This document shows positions 33,922 through 42,664 of a DNA stretch of 64,000 nucleotides, piece after piece; position 1 is the first letter of the stretch, and each line of letters begins with the position of its first letter. The stretch is from CAXXFQ01 sp963674475 (lineage in GTDB: Bacteria; Planctomycetota; Planctomycetia; Pirellulales; Thermoguttaceae), in the NCBI GenBank assembly GCA_963674475.2, contig CAXXFQ010000024.1, positions 496,001 through 560,000 on the forward strand. The letters are read 5' to 3'. The notes under the pieces are model-generated. The model was not told the DNA's origin and searched no databases. It saw only the letters and a list, made by a program, of their open reading frames with translations. The position numbers and the translations under genes are program-made.

Positions 33922-34746
33922 ATGAACACCCGACACATCGCGCTTATTTACGATGCCACATTGCCCTATGACCTGAAGATTATCGAGGGTGTGGCGGCGT
34001 ATGTTCAGGAAGTCGGGAACTGGAGCGTCTATATTGAGGAGTATGCGCTTGGCAAACAGCAGTTGCCCAACCTGCATACATGGCATGGAGACGGGATTCT
34101 TGCGGATTTCGACGATCCCAAAATCGGCCAAGAGGTGCAGGAACTGGATATTCCGGTGGTCGGCTTCGGGGGCGGGTATGGCTGGTACGATCCGTCGTCG
34201 AAAATACCGTATTTTTTCGCCGACAACCAAGGCATCGCAAGGATGGGAGCCCAACACTTGCTGGAACGCGGCTTTCGCAATTTTGCCTTTTGCGGCTATC
34301 CATCCACGAAAATCAACGGCTGGTCAGCGAAACGCGCCGAGGCGTTTTGCGAATGCGTAGAGGCGGCAGGATTCGACTGCTCTATCTACACGGGGCGACA
34401 CCAGACACCGCGAAGTTGGGGGGCGATGCAGAAATCGATCTGTCGTTGGCTCACGTCGCAGAAAAAGCCCCTGGGACTGATGGCGGCGACAGACAAGCGT
34501 GCCCGCCATGTTTTAGAAGCTTGCAAGACTTTGGGGTTGAAGGTTCCGGAACAAGTGGCCGTCATCGGCGTTGACGAGGTACTGCGTATTTCGACCCACC
34601 AGATCGCCCCGACTCCGAACACGGTCGTCAGCATGGGCAACGAGTACCTCAACGGTCTGGTGAATATGGAGAATCAACTCCTAATTCTTCTCGACATCGA
34701 CAAGATTCTCGGAGAAGACGAAGAAGTTCTCGCGTCGATCAGCTAG
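33922..34746 (+). CDS. Sugar-sensor regulator of the LacI/XylR type lacking its DNA-binding domain
   Basis: 274 aa. The whole length is a periplasmic-binding-protein-like sensor domain: HIALIYDATLPYDLKIIEGV at the start, HLLERGFRNFAFCGYP and VAVIGVDEVLRISTHQIAP near the end. XylR-type planctomycete and enterobacterial regulators carry this domain first and an AraC-type HTH after about residue 280. Here the frame departs from the family after PNTVVSMGNEYLNG and stops without any HTH. It also lacks an N-terminal LacI HTH. It is probably a truncated gene, or else a sensor that works by pairing with another protein. A terminator-like hairpin follows at 34835. Confidence 0.7.
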   Translation: MNTRHIALIYDATLPYDLKIIEGVAAYVQEVGNWSVYIEEYALGKQQLPNLHTWHGDGILADFDDPKIGQEVQELDIPVVGFGGGYGWYDPSSKIPYFFADNQGIARMGAQHLLERGFRNFAFCGYPSTKINGWSAKRAEAFCECVEAAGFDCSIYTGRHQTPRSWGAMQKSICRWLTSQKKPLGLMAATDKRARHVLEACKTLGLKVPEQVAVIGVDEVLRISTHQIAPTPNTVVSMGNEYLNGLVNMENQLLILLDIDKILGEDEEVLASIS

Positions 34747-35086
34747 CAGTCCGTTTGAAAACTGGTTGCCAGAAAAAACGAATCCGTCGGCGACTGAAAG
34801 CCCACGGACAACCAAAGCCATCGTAAAACCAAGAAAGAAGCCCGAGGGAACCAACCGTCCCCCCGGGCTTCTTCGTTTATGATCATGTTTCTGAGAAGGC
34901 CACCTGCGAAAATAGTCTTTTCGCAGGTGAGCTTAGAGCATCTTTAACTTTGGTAAAGCGTGGTCCTTGCGACGCTTCGCGAACCAGCGGGTTTTGGCAG
35001 ATTTGCGAACTCTTCTCAATTCAGTAGCTCATCTCGCAATCGGCTGAAGAACGACTTCGCATAGCCGTTCTCCTGTTCTGGTCGAA
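34747..35086. other. Intergenic region between convergent genes
   Basis: It contains the hairpin at 34835-34873. No gene is seen in the rest. Confidence 0.5.
34835..34873 (+). terminator. Rho-independent-type terminator
   Basis: AAGAAGCCCG (34835-34844) pairs perfectly with CGGGCTTCTT (34864-34873). GTTTAT follows. It lies 90 bases after the regulator stop and before a convergent gene, so it may serve both strands. Confidence 0.7.
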
Positions 35087-37903
35087 CTACCGCCGACGTC
35101 GAACCGCCAGCAGCGTCCCGAGTCCGACCAAAATCAACACGACCGCGCCGGGCTCCGGCACCACCCCGACCGTCAGCATCGTATACCCGGCCAGATCCCC
35201 GGTGGTCAGATACTCAAGCCAATAATCCTCTCCCGCCGTCGCGTCGGTGATAAGGGCCCAGTTAGGAAGGGAGTCATCCCAATACCGAATCGCATCGGTT
35301 CCCTCGACCAGCCCCAAAAACTCGTCAATCGAATCATCGGCATTACCAAAAAGCGCCAACATCCCGCCGGTCGCCATGTTAATAAAGCTGTCTCCGTCAT
35401 TATTCCAATCGATCGTCAGTGTCGATCCCACACTGACAACACCACCTTCGGTAATCTTCAAGCTTCCATCGCCCTCTTTGCCAACGAAGAGTTCGCCGGA
35501 ATTGGCCCAAGTTGACTCGATCCCTTCGACGGTTACCTCACCTGTTGAATGGAGACCGATGGTGCCACCGCTACTAATAACGGTCCCGCCATCGGTGATC
35601 GTCAGTGTCCCATTGTCCATGAAGCCAACGTAGAGCGAACTGGAATTTGTCCAGGTCGAACCAGCCCCTGCGACAGTCGCCTCGCCTGTCGAACCGCATC
35701 TGCAGCCGATGTGACTCCCGCCATTACTGACGGTTCCGCCGGCAATGACATTCAGCTTTCCAATGCCCTCGCAGCCAACAAAGAGACTGTCTGAATTCCA
35801 GATCGAACCAGTTCCGTCGACAGTCACCTCGCCTGTCGAACCGGATACGCGGCCGATGTGGCTGCGGCCACTACTGACGACTCCGCCATCAGTAATCATC
35901 AGCTTCCCATTACCCGCGTAGCCAACGTTGAGCCAGTGGGAACTGCTCCATACCGAGCCGGCTCCGTCGACGGTCATCTCGCCTGTGGAACCGGATTTGT
36001 AGCCGATATAGCCATCCGTTGATTCAACGACTATTCCATCGGAAATGCTCGTCGTTCCGGAGCCGCTATGGCCGGCACCCATCGAGCCGGACCCGTCGAC
36101 ATCTAGATTGATTGTAATGTTGTGGCCGCCATTTTTATTCATAGCAAAAATCTGATTAAGGCCATGCGTGGCGTCGAAGATCAGATCGACGTCGCTGACG
36201 AGGCCATGGGTGTTGATGGTACCCGTACCGGTAAGATCATCGCTGGCACAGCAAAGCCCACCTGCCGTAAGGGTTCCATTGTCAAAGTGAATTCTGCCAG
36301 AGGAGTCAGAATGAGAAGCTACAAAGGTATCTGCTTCAACAGTCACGTTCCCGCCATCCGTAATATTCAGTATCCCGCGGCCAGCAAAGCCAATGTGGAG
36401 TTTGCTGGAGTTGGTCCAGGTCGAACCGGCTCCGTCGACGGTCACCTCGCCTGTCGAAGCGGAATCTAAGCCGATGTAGGTGTATTTATTGCTATCAACG
36501 ATTCCGCCACCGGTAATATTCAGCGTTCCATTACCCAAGCGGCCAACGTAGAGCATGCCGGCATTATTCCAGATCGAACCAGTTCCGTCGACGGTCACCT
36601 CACCGGTCGAAGCCGAACTGTAGCCGATGTAGCCGTTACCAGTATTGACGCGACCACTGCCGATAATATTCAACTTCCCATTGCTAATGCCGACTGAGCT
36701 AGTATTGTTCCATGTCGACCCCGCTCCGTCGACGATCACCTCGCTTGTCAAACCAAAACAGGAACTGATGCTTCCAGAGCGACTATTGACGACCCCCGCG
36801 TCGGTGATAGTCAGTCTTCCTTTGCCGCTGCTGCCAACGTAGATTGAGCCAGAGTTATTCCAGGTAGAGCCAGTCCCGTCGACGGTCACCTCGCCTGTTG
36901 AACCGATATTGTAAGCGATAAAGGTGTCGCGGTTACATTCAATGGTGCCACCCTCGGTAACCGTCAGGGTCCCATTACCCTCTTGGCCGACGTAGAGCCA
37001 GTGGTCATTGGTCCAGGTTGATCCGGCCCCGCTGACAGTGACCTCGCCTGTTGAACCGGATTGATAGCCAATATTGCCGTTGGCCGACTCAACGACCATC
37101 CCATCGGAAATACTCATCGTTCCAACACCGCTATGTCCGATCCCCAAGGAACCAGAACCGTCGAAGTCTAAATTAATTGTGATGTTTTGGCTATTGTTAT
37201 TATTCATGATTAAGGTTTGATTTAAACCGTGAGTGGCGTCGAAAACTAGATCGACATCACTGATCAAGGAGTTGGTATTGATTATACCTGTTCCAGTGAT
37301 ATCATTGCCGGCACAGCAAAGCCCACTTGTATTAAGTGTTCCATCGTCAAAGTGGATCGTGCCTGACGATTCAGAAGTACAATCCACGCGAGTATCCTTT
37401 CCGATAATCACGTTTCCACCGTTGATGATATTCAGCGTCCCATCGCCTTTGACCCCAAGGATGAGCTTGCCGGAGTTGTTCCAGGTAGAGCCAGCTCCGT
37501 CGACGGTCACTTCACCTGTTGTACCGGGTTTGTAGCCGATGTAGCTATCGCGACAACTGACGGCCCCACCGCCGGTAATATTTAAGTTCCCATTGCCTTG
37601 GTAGCCAACGTCGAGTCTGCCAGAGTTATTCCAGGTCGAGCCATTCCCGTCGATGGTAACCTCCCCTGTCGAACCGGATCTGACACCGATGTAGCCATAG
37701 CGTGAAACCAGATCGCTACTACCGTCGGCAGTCACCGAACCGGTCCCGGTTTCGCCAATGAGGGCATCCGTTCCGGAGTCCCACGTCGACGGGTCGGCCG
37801 GGTCCACATCGCCAGTTGAGTAGATCGCGGCCCCGAGTGGCCCGGTTAGGAATAGCGTCGCTGATAGAACGGCACACGTTAGATAGACTGCCCACTTTAA
37901 CAT
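35087..37903 (-). CDS. T5SS/PEP-CTERM-repeat surface protein
   Basis: 938 aa, a paralogue of the giant at 22696-27780. A signal peptide (MLKWAVYLTCAVLSATLFLT) precedes IYSTGDVDPADPSTWDSGTD, the same opening as its relative. The body is about 15 units of the YIGYKSGSTGEVTVDGAGST / WTNSSKLHIG / GTLNITDGG type. Three 'GTINTHGLVSDVDLIFDATH' style inserts interrupt them. It ends in VVPEPGAVVLILVGLGTLLA and RRRR, a PEP-CTERM sorting tail. Unlike its relative it has no dockerin loops and no near-identical internal duplication. Confidence 0.9.
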   Translation of the reverse strand: MLKWAVYLTCAVLSATLFLTGPLGAAIYSTGDVDPADPSTWDSGTDALIGETGTGSVTADGSSDLVSRYGYIGVRSGSTGEVTIDGNGSTWNNSGRLDVGYQGNGNLNITGGGAVSCRDSYIGYKPGTTGEVTVDGAGSTWNNSGKLILGVKGDGTLNIINGGNVIIGKDTRVDCTSESSGTIHFDDGTLNTSGLCCAGNDITGTGIINTNSLISDVDLVFDATHGLNQTLIMNNNNSQNITINLDFDGSGSLGIGHSGVGTMSISDGMVVESANGNIGYQSGSTGEVTVSGAGSTWTNDHWLYVGQEGNGTLTVTEGGTIECNRDTFIAYNIGSTGEVTVDGTGSTWNNSGSIYVGSSGKGRLTITDAGVVNSRSGSISSCFGLTSEVIVDGAGSTWNNTSSVGISNGKLNIIGSGRVNTGNGYIGYSSASTGEVTVDGTGSIWNNAGMLYVGRLGNGTLNITGGGIVDSNKYTYIGLDSASTGEVTVDGAGSTWTNSSKLHIGFAGRGILNITDGGNVTVEADTFVASHSDSSGRIHFDNGTLTAGGLCCASDDLTGTGTINTHGLVSDVDLIFDATHGLNQIFAMNKNGGHNITINLDVDGSGSMGAGHSGSGTTSISDGIVVESTDGYIGYKSGSTGEMTVDGAGSVWSSSHWLNVGYAGNGKLMITDGGVVSSGRSHIGRVSGSTGEVTVDGTGSIWNSDSLFVGCEGIGKLNVIAGGTVSNGGSHIGCRCGSTGEATVAGAGSTWTNSSSLYVGFMDNGTLTITDGGTVISSGGTIGLHSTGEVTVEGIESTWANSGELFVGKEGDGSLKITEGGVVSVGSTLTIDWNNDGDSFINMATGGMLALFGNADDSIDEFLGLVEGTDAIRYWDDSLPNWALITDATAGEDYWLEYLTTGDLAGYTMLTVGVVPEPGAVVLILVGLGTLLAVRRRR

Positions 37904-38432
37904 AATTGGCTCCTGTTTCTGGATGGAGTTGGAAGCGTTTTTATCGATGAGTTCCTTTCAATCGCAAACCGGGTGCCAACTTACGAAATCCCTAGTGGAG
38001 TGAATAAGAAAAGCTATCGCAACTCGTTTGACGGATTGTTGTTACAGAGTCTCATTTTTTCCGATTTCCAAAGCGTCCCGTTTTGCGGTTGGCAATCAGG
38101 GATGGATGGTATTGATACAGGTGTTGTAATTTGCTTGTATCGATATCATATATACATCGTATGACGTATTAAGAGGCAGGAAATGCCCAAGAGAAGTGCG
38201 GGGCCCGAGCGACGCTTGCCGCGAGAGAGACAGGGCGGATGTCAACGCTTGAGACGCAGCCTCGGGGTTATGCCGCATTTTCTCTTGCGTTGTGAAGAAT
38301 GGGCATTTTTGCTCCGCCTCACTTACTCACCCCTATTTGAGGAATGTGTCGACAAGGCCACGAACGAGTGAAAAATATTGACACCCCCCTGGCCATGGGG
38401 CCTCATCGATAGGAAGGCTTGGTAGGTCGTGG
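37904..38432. other. Gene-poor stretch upstream of the surface-protein gene
   Basis: It must hold the promoter for 35087-37903. It contains GATACA/TGTATC halves (38113-38118, 38135-38140) and a TATCGATA palindrome, which could be operator sites. No gene is recognised. Confidence 0.4.
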
Positions 38433-38654
38433 TTACGTCGAGTAACATCGAACCTCGAATATGGCCGCCGGGACGTTGTCGGACGGATGGTCTAGGGTGA
38501 GGTGGAGTCGATCGGTCACGACTTGCTGGGGAAAACGGACGGTGATTCGCGTCTGGTGATTGTCGTCGGATTGGGCCAAAAGCTTTCCGGCCGCGTCGGT
38601 AATCCGATAACGACGCACGCATGTCGGCATGATTCGGTGGGGGTGCCGATACAT
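38433..38654 (-). pseudogene. C-terminal relic of a planctomycete FAD-dependent oxidoreductase
   Basis: The frame reads RRYRITDAAGKLLAQSDDNH, then TRITVRFPQQVVTDRLHLTL and PAAIFEVRCYST. This is the C-terminal galactose-binding-like segment ending in FEVRCY seen on many planctomycete FAD-dependent oxidoreductases. The FAD domain is absent. Upstream the sequence switches to an ERCPVG-type relic, so the gene was cut there. Confidence 0.55.
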
Positions 38655-38678
38655 GACGGAAAACAGCGGATTGTCTCG

Positions 38679-38720
38679 ATCGGTGTCCGGTCGGGGTAGG
38701 TTTCAATCTTCCCATCAATA
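38679..38720 (+). other. Third relic of the ERCPVGLW gene end
   Basis: GATCGGTGTCCGGTCGGG and the following GGTTTCAATCTTCCCATCA parallel the 3' end of the gene at 4808-5194 together with its non-coding flank (GTCTCAATCTTTCCATCAG). The similarity covers about 40 bases and crosses the former stop codon. Confidence 0.45.
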
Positions 38721-39139
38721 TCGGGCGATGCACCAGAGGGAGTGCCCTTTTTTGAGTTCGTTCGCTAACGAGAGGCAGTGTTAAGATAGAAAGAACACGA
38801 AATCGTTTTACGGAACCGAAGGAGATTTTTTTGGCTCTTCAGTGTGGAGTTGGGTTCCCTTGAGATGCGGTTTTCGGTTTTGCCGCTTTCTTGTTGTGGC
38901 CTATTGACTTTAACATTTTTTATGTTAAATTATTAGCTGCTATGATGGTGGATACTATAGGTACTCGTCAATTGCGAGGTGAAACAACTCTAGGGAAAGA
39001 CCTGGATGGTACAGTAAATGCCCCGTTTCAAGACCTCGTGAGTGTCGGAAAAGAAGTGCGTTGGCCCATTTGGGCATGATGTATAAAAAAGGGACTATTT
39101 TTGGGGCCTCCAATACGAACTCATAAGAATTACGCCACG
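38721..39139. other. Intergenic stretch with inverted repeat
   Basis: It holds the inverted repeat at 38909-38929 and a short frame from ATG 38942 (MMVDTIGTRQLRGETTLG), which matches no known family. No gene is supported. Confidence 0.4.
38909..38929. promoter_or_regulatory. Inverted repeat overlapping a promoter-like sequence
   Basis: TTTAACAT and ATGTTAAA are perfect 8-bp arms around TTTTT. TTGACT lies immediately before (38905-38910) and an AT-rich -10-like region follows. This is the layout of an operator inside a promoter. The LacI-type gene begins 500 bases downstream, across a pseudogene. Confidence 0.35.
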
Positions 39140-39366
39140 CCCCGAAAGGAAAGGTGTAGCCTATCTGCATTCACGCTCGTCGAACTTCTTGTTGCTATCG
39201 CCATTATTGGTATTTGATTGCTATTTACTGCCTGCGGTCCGGGCAGCTCGAGAAGCGGCACGGAGAAAGCAGTGTTCAAATAACTTGAAGCAATGGTTTT
39301 TGGCCGTTCATAACCATTGCGATGCGAATCGCGATTTGGCTCCCACTCAATGCGGAGTGTTTTAGA
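39140..39366 (+). pseudogene. DUF1559 pseudopilin-like gene, disrupted
   Basis: The type IV pilin-like N-methylation segment FTLVELLVAIAIIG starts at 39170 and is cut by TGA three codons later. In a shifted frame the DUF1559 hallmark follows: LPAVRAAREAARRKQCSNNL, then KQWFLAVHNHCDANRD, then a stop at 39366. Intact members are about 300-400 aa and very abundant in planctomycetes. This is only the first ~65 residues. Confidence 0.8.
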
Positions 39367-39431
39367 AGTGCCTATCATTATCGCACGGCCGGATCTCTGA
39401 TTTAACTTCCTACACCAGTGACGGTTTATAC

Positions 39432-40475
39432 ATGAGTTCAGAGCAGAAACCAGAAAAAATCAACAATCTAAGCGACATCGCCGCGAGGTGTGGGGTCACT
39501 AGCATGACGGTCAGTCGTGCGCTGAGAGGGGATTCGCGAGTGGCGGAGAAAACTCGTGTAAAAATACTTGAAGCGGCCCAGGATGTGGGATATCAGATAA
39601 AAGCGAAGCAGGGTCGGCCCAGGCGGACTAAAGCGATAGTCAGGCCTTGCGTTGACGTTCTGATCGGGACCTCGACATCGCGTCAGGCTTGGTATTACTC
39701 CTCACTGCTGGTTTCGCTTGAGCAGGAGCTCGGCAGGCATCAGCATGATTGCATCATTCGTTCATGCGACAATTCGTACAACGATTTTTTACGAGTCTGT
39801 GAAATTCTCCGCGCACAACAAATCAAACGGCTTTTGGTGGTCGGTTATTTTACCTCGGAGCAGATTGACGTCATCGCGGATATCGTTCCAGAGGTTCTCT
39901 TGGTAGACCATACAGGTCATCCTTCGATCAAAAATGCTTATGAAACTGTCGGTTTCGATAATGTGGAGGCTGCCAGAGTAGGAGTGAGGCATCTTCGGGA
40001 GTCGGGGCGAAAAAAGATCCTGCTTATCAAAGGTTTTGCGGATCACTATTTCTCAAGGGAAATCGAGCAGGGTTACATTCAGGCAATGGCCGAGACCGAT
40101 TCGGAGCTGGACCGGTCCTACCTTATTGAAGCCGATTTTACCGCGGCTCAAGCCGGGCTGGCGGTTTCAGAGTGTGTCGAAAAGGGGCTTGAGTTCGACG
40201 GCGTATTTACCAATGACGAAATGGCGACGGGAGTTTTACAGGCTTTGAAAGCGTTAGGGAAAAAGGTTCCCCAGGATGTTGCGATATGCGGCTGCGATGG
40301 CCTGCCGATTTGTGAACAGCTTACTCCTACACTGACGACGTTGCACCTGGATTATAAAGAATTGGCTCGAGTCGCCGTTAATCATTTTTTTGCCGAGAAG
40401 ACTGAAAGCTCGATGCGTTGCAAAATTAAATTGGTTCCTCAACTGAAAGTGCGTGAAAGTACCTCTTCCAAATAG
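39432..40475 (+). CDS. LacI-family transcriptional regulator
   Basis: 347 aa. The N-terminal HTH is clear (NLSDIAARCGVTSMTVSRAL, residues 12-31). It is followed by the hinge and a two-lobe sugar-sensor domain (VDVLIGTSTSRQAW, EVLLVDHTGHPSI, GVFTNDEMATGVLQALKALG, and a family-typical VAICGCDGLPICEQLTPTLT). It is the first gene of a plus-strand run of seven genes (39432-49624), 25 bases before the M24-fold gene. It is therefore the likely local repressor of the cluster, induced by a sugar or sugar derivative. Its ligand is unknown. Confidence 0.92.
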   Translation: MSSEQKPEKINNLSDIAARCGVTSMTVSRALRGDSRVAEKTRVKILEAAQDVGYQIKAKQGRPRRTKAIVRPCVDVLIGTSTSRQAWYYSSLLVSLEQELGRHQHDCIIRSCDNSYNDFLRVCEILRAQQIKRLLVVGYFTSEQIDVIADIVPEVLLVDHTGHPSIKNAYETVGFDNVEAARVGVRHLRESGRKKILLIKGFADHYFSREIEQGYIQAMAETDSELDRSYLIEADFTAAQAGLAVSECVEKGLEFDGVFTNDEMATGVLQALKALGKKVPQDVAICGCDGLPICEQLTPTLTTLHLDYKELARVAVNHFFAEKTESSMRCKIKLVPQLKVRESTSSK

Positions 40476-40500
40476 TTCCTCTCGTTTTAAAGGAAAAAAG

Positions 40501-41667
40501 ATGGGATATTTAAGCCAGACAGAATGCAAGCAGCGTCTCGAGAAAGTACGGCAGCTGCTTGAGGCGAAAAACCTGGATATCGCGTTGATCTATTACGACG
40601 AATTCAATATCGGCAACGGCTGGTATTTGACGGGGTGGTGCCCGCAGTTCGAAAGTGGAGCGGTGCTGGTAATGCGAACGGGGGAGGCGATGCTTCTTGG
40701 CGGTCCTGAGAGCGAGCCGTTTGCCAAGCTCGACAGCGCCATTACCGAAACGCGGAATTTTTCCGTGTTCATGGTCCCCGATGAAGAGTACCCCAACGCG
40801 ACGATCATCGATTTCTCGACCCTGTTTGATGAACTGAAAGAAAAGATTGGCGAAGTGAAGCGAGTGGGCTTGGTCGACGCGGATCGCATGCCTGCCGGCT
40901 GCCATAGCCAACTCGAGGCCGGCTTCAAGGGCGTCGAATTGGTTGACATAACCGAAGAATACACGGGCTTTCGATTTGTTAAATCGGCTTGGGAGCTTGA
41001 GCAGATTCGGCAGGCGTTTGGGTTGGCCGATGCTTGTTACGACGCGATGAAAGCGGCGGTCAAGCCGGGCGTGTCCGAGATCCAGATCGCCGCGGCGGGC
41101 GAATTTGCGGCCCGATCTCGTGGTGCCAGCGGATTTGGTTTTACGCCAATCGTAGGCAGCGGTCTGCGATCCAACGCCGTGGTCCCTACGGCCAGCTCCA
41201 AACCGCTTGCGGAAGGGGAGTTGGTCATGGTTGGCATCGCCCCGAAGGTCAACGGTTACGCCGGTGTCTTCGGCGAGGTGTTCCCGGTTTCAGGAGAGTA
41301 TACCTCAAAGCAGCTGGAGTGTATGAAGTATCTCAAGGAAGCTTTCTGCCTGACGAAGGAAATGCTCATCCCCGGCAAAATCGGTCGGGAGATCGACGCT
41401 CCGGCGCGGGCCTATTTTGAAAAACACGGTTTCAGCAAATATCTGGTATGCCCCTTTGTTCATACTATCGGGCTTCATGAGGCGGAGACCCCGTTTTTCG
41501 GACCCGGCAGCGACGACCGGCTCGAACCGGGCATGACGGTCTGCGTCGATATCAGTTTCTTTGGACATCCGGAGTTCAATGGCGCTCGTATCGAAACGGG
41601 ATACGAAATTACTGAAACGGGCGCGGTTCCCTTGAGTGTGAAAATGGATGCGTTACTTAGCGGCTAG
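40501..41667 (+). CDS. M24/creatinase-fold protein lacking both Asp metal ligands
   Basis: 388 aa from ATG 40501 (AAAGGA upstream). The longer frame from 40453 overlaps the regulator end. An N-terminal creatinase_N domain (about 1-130) is followed by a pita-bread M24 domain. In M24 metallopeptidases two Asp ligands lie in a DxGxxxxGYxxDxTR-like strand. Here it is VGIAPKVNGYAGVFGEVF, with both Asp replaced. The first His (HTIGLHEAE) and the last Glu (ARIETGYEI) remain, while the fourth ligand is Asp (CVDISFF). Creatinases also dispense with metal, so this is better called creatinase-like hydrolase than aminopeptidase. The substrate is unknown. It may act on a small C-N compound tied to the pathway. 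Confidence 0.8.
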   Translation: MGYLSQTECKQRLEKVRQLLEAKNLDIALIYYDEFNIGNGWYLTGWCPQFESGAVLVMRTGEAMLLGGPESEPFAKLDSAITETRNFSVFMVPDEEYPNATIIDFSTLFDELKEKIGEVKRVGLVDADRMPAGCHSQLEAGFKGVELVDITEEYTGFRFVKSAWELEQIRQAFGLADACYDAMKAAVKPGVSEIQIAAAGEFAARSRGASGFGFTPIVGSGLRSNAVVPTASSKPLAEGELVMVGIAPKVNGYAGVFGEVFPVSGEYTSKQLECMKYLKEAFCLTKEMLIPGKIGREIDAPARAYFEKHGFSKYLVCPFVHTIGLHEAETPFFGPGSDDRLEPGMTVCVDISFFGHPEFNGARIETGYEITETGAVPLSVKMDALLSG

Positions 41668-41734
41668 AAGCCATTTTCCTTTATGGAAAAACTCGACGTT
41701 TTCTCTCTCTTTCTCTCTTTAAAAAGGGTTCATC

Positions 41735-42664
41735 ATGATGGATAAGGAAAAAGCACGAGCAGAAGATCTCCGTGACGACAGCGCGTTCGACGTGGTGTTC
41801 GGTTTCGACATGGAAACGGACATTGGCTCATTCACCCCTTTTTACGAAGGGGTCGAGCACGGGACGCCTCGGATCTTGGAACTGATGGAAAAGCATGACA
41901 TTCCGGCAACCTTTTTCTGGACCGGTCACGCGGCTGAAAACAATCCCGAAATGGTTCTCCGCGTGCACGAGGCGGGTCACGAAACGGGCTGTCACGGACT
42001 CTATCACGAGACACTCGGCGATCCGATTTTTCCGCTGCCGAATAATTGGCCCATCTTGCCGTCCGAAGTGGAAGGCCGACTGCAAGAGGCGACGCGGATC
42101 GTTCGTGAAATTAGCGGGGTTCAGCCGGTGAGCTTTCGTTGCCCACGGCTTTGGGGAAGCACCACGGTGCTCAACGTGCTGGAGAAAATGGGATATGTGG
42201 CCGACGCCTCGTTCCCGTTGTACTTCTATCGCGAGCCGTTTGAACCGTATCATCCGTCGTCGGAAGACTGGACGAAGCCGGGCGACATGAAGATCGTCGA
42301 GATACCGAATTTCTGCGACTTGAGCATGGAGAGCAACGATCCTTACCAGCGAGACCGGGATCAGTGGCCGTTGTTTCGGACCGAGTCGGCCGACGCCCTG
42401 ATGGAGAAGGTCGATAGTTTCCTTAAGTTCATCGACGCTCGTGGGAAGCGGCCGGTCGTCTGTTTCTACCTCCACCCGTGGGAGTTTCATCCGATGCCGC
42501 AAGGCGCGCTCGATTTTGGCGAAAGCAGCGTGACACCGCTTCCGTTTATCGTGAAAAATTGCGGTGAAGTAGCGGTCGAACAGTTGGACCGCGTTTGTGC
42601 GATGCTCAAAGAGCGAAACGGGCGTTTTGTCACGGCGAAAAAACTGGCGTCGGAGCGATCATGA
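41735..42664 (+). CDS. Polysaccharide deacetylase (NodB homology)
   Basis: 309 aa with AGGG before ATG 41735. It has no signal peptide, so it is probably cytoplasmic. The NodB motifs are in order: MT1 FGFDMETD (D25 and D29), MT2 GHETGCHGLYH with H87 and H91 as metal ligands, MT3-like VSFRCPRLWGS, and the late YLHPWEFHP. The sequence is closer to the PuuE/HpPgdA branch, which includes hydrolases of cyclic imides and N-acyl compounds, than to chitin deacetylases. Its stop overlaps the next start by four bases. Being intracellular, it should act on an imported oligosaccharide or small amide. Confidence 0.85.
   Translation: MMDKEKARAEDLRDDSAFDVVFGFDMETDIGSFTPFYEGVEHGTPRILELMEKHDIPATFFWTGHAAENNPEMVLRVHEAGHETGCHGLYHETLGDPIFPLPNNWPILPSEVEGRLQEATRIVREISGVQPVSFRCPRLWGSTTVLNVLEKMGYVADASFPLYFYREPFEPYHPSSEDWTKPGDMKIVEIPNFCDLSMESNDPYQRDRDQWPLFRTESADALMEKVDSFLKFIDARGKRPVVCFYLHPWEFHPMPQGALDFGESSVTPLPFIVKNCGEVAVEQLDRVCAMLKERNGRFVTAKKLASERS

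Noticed and set aside
41828..42502. 224-aa minus-strand frame
   Set aside because: It is antisense to the deacetylase, whose NodB motifs are intact.
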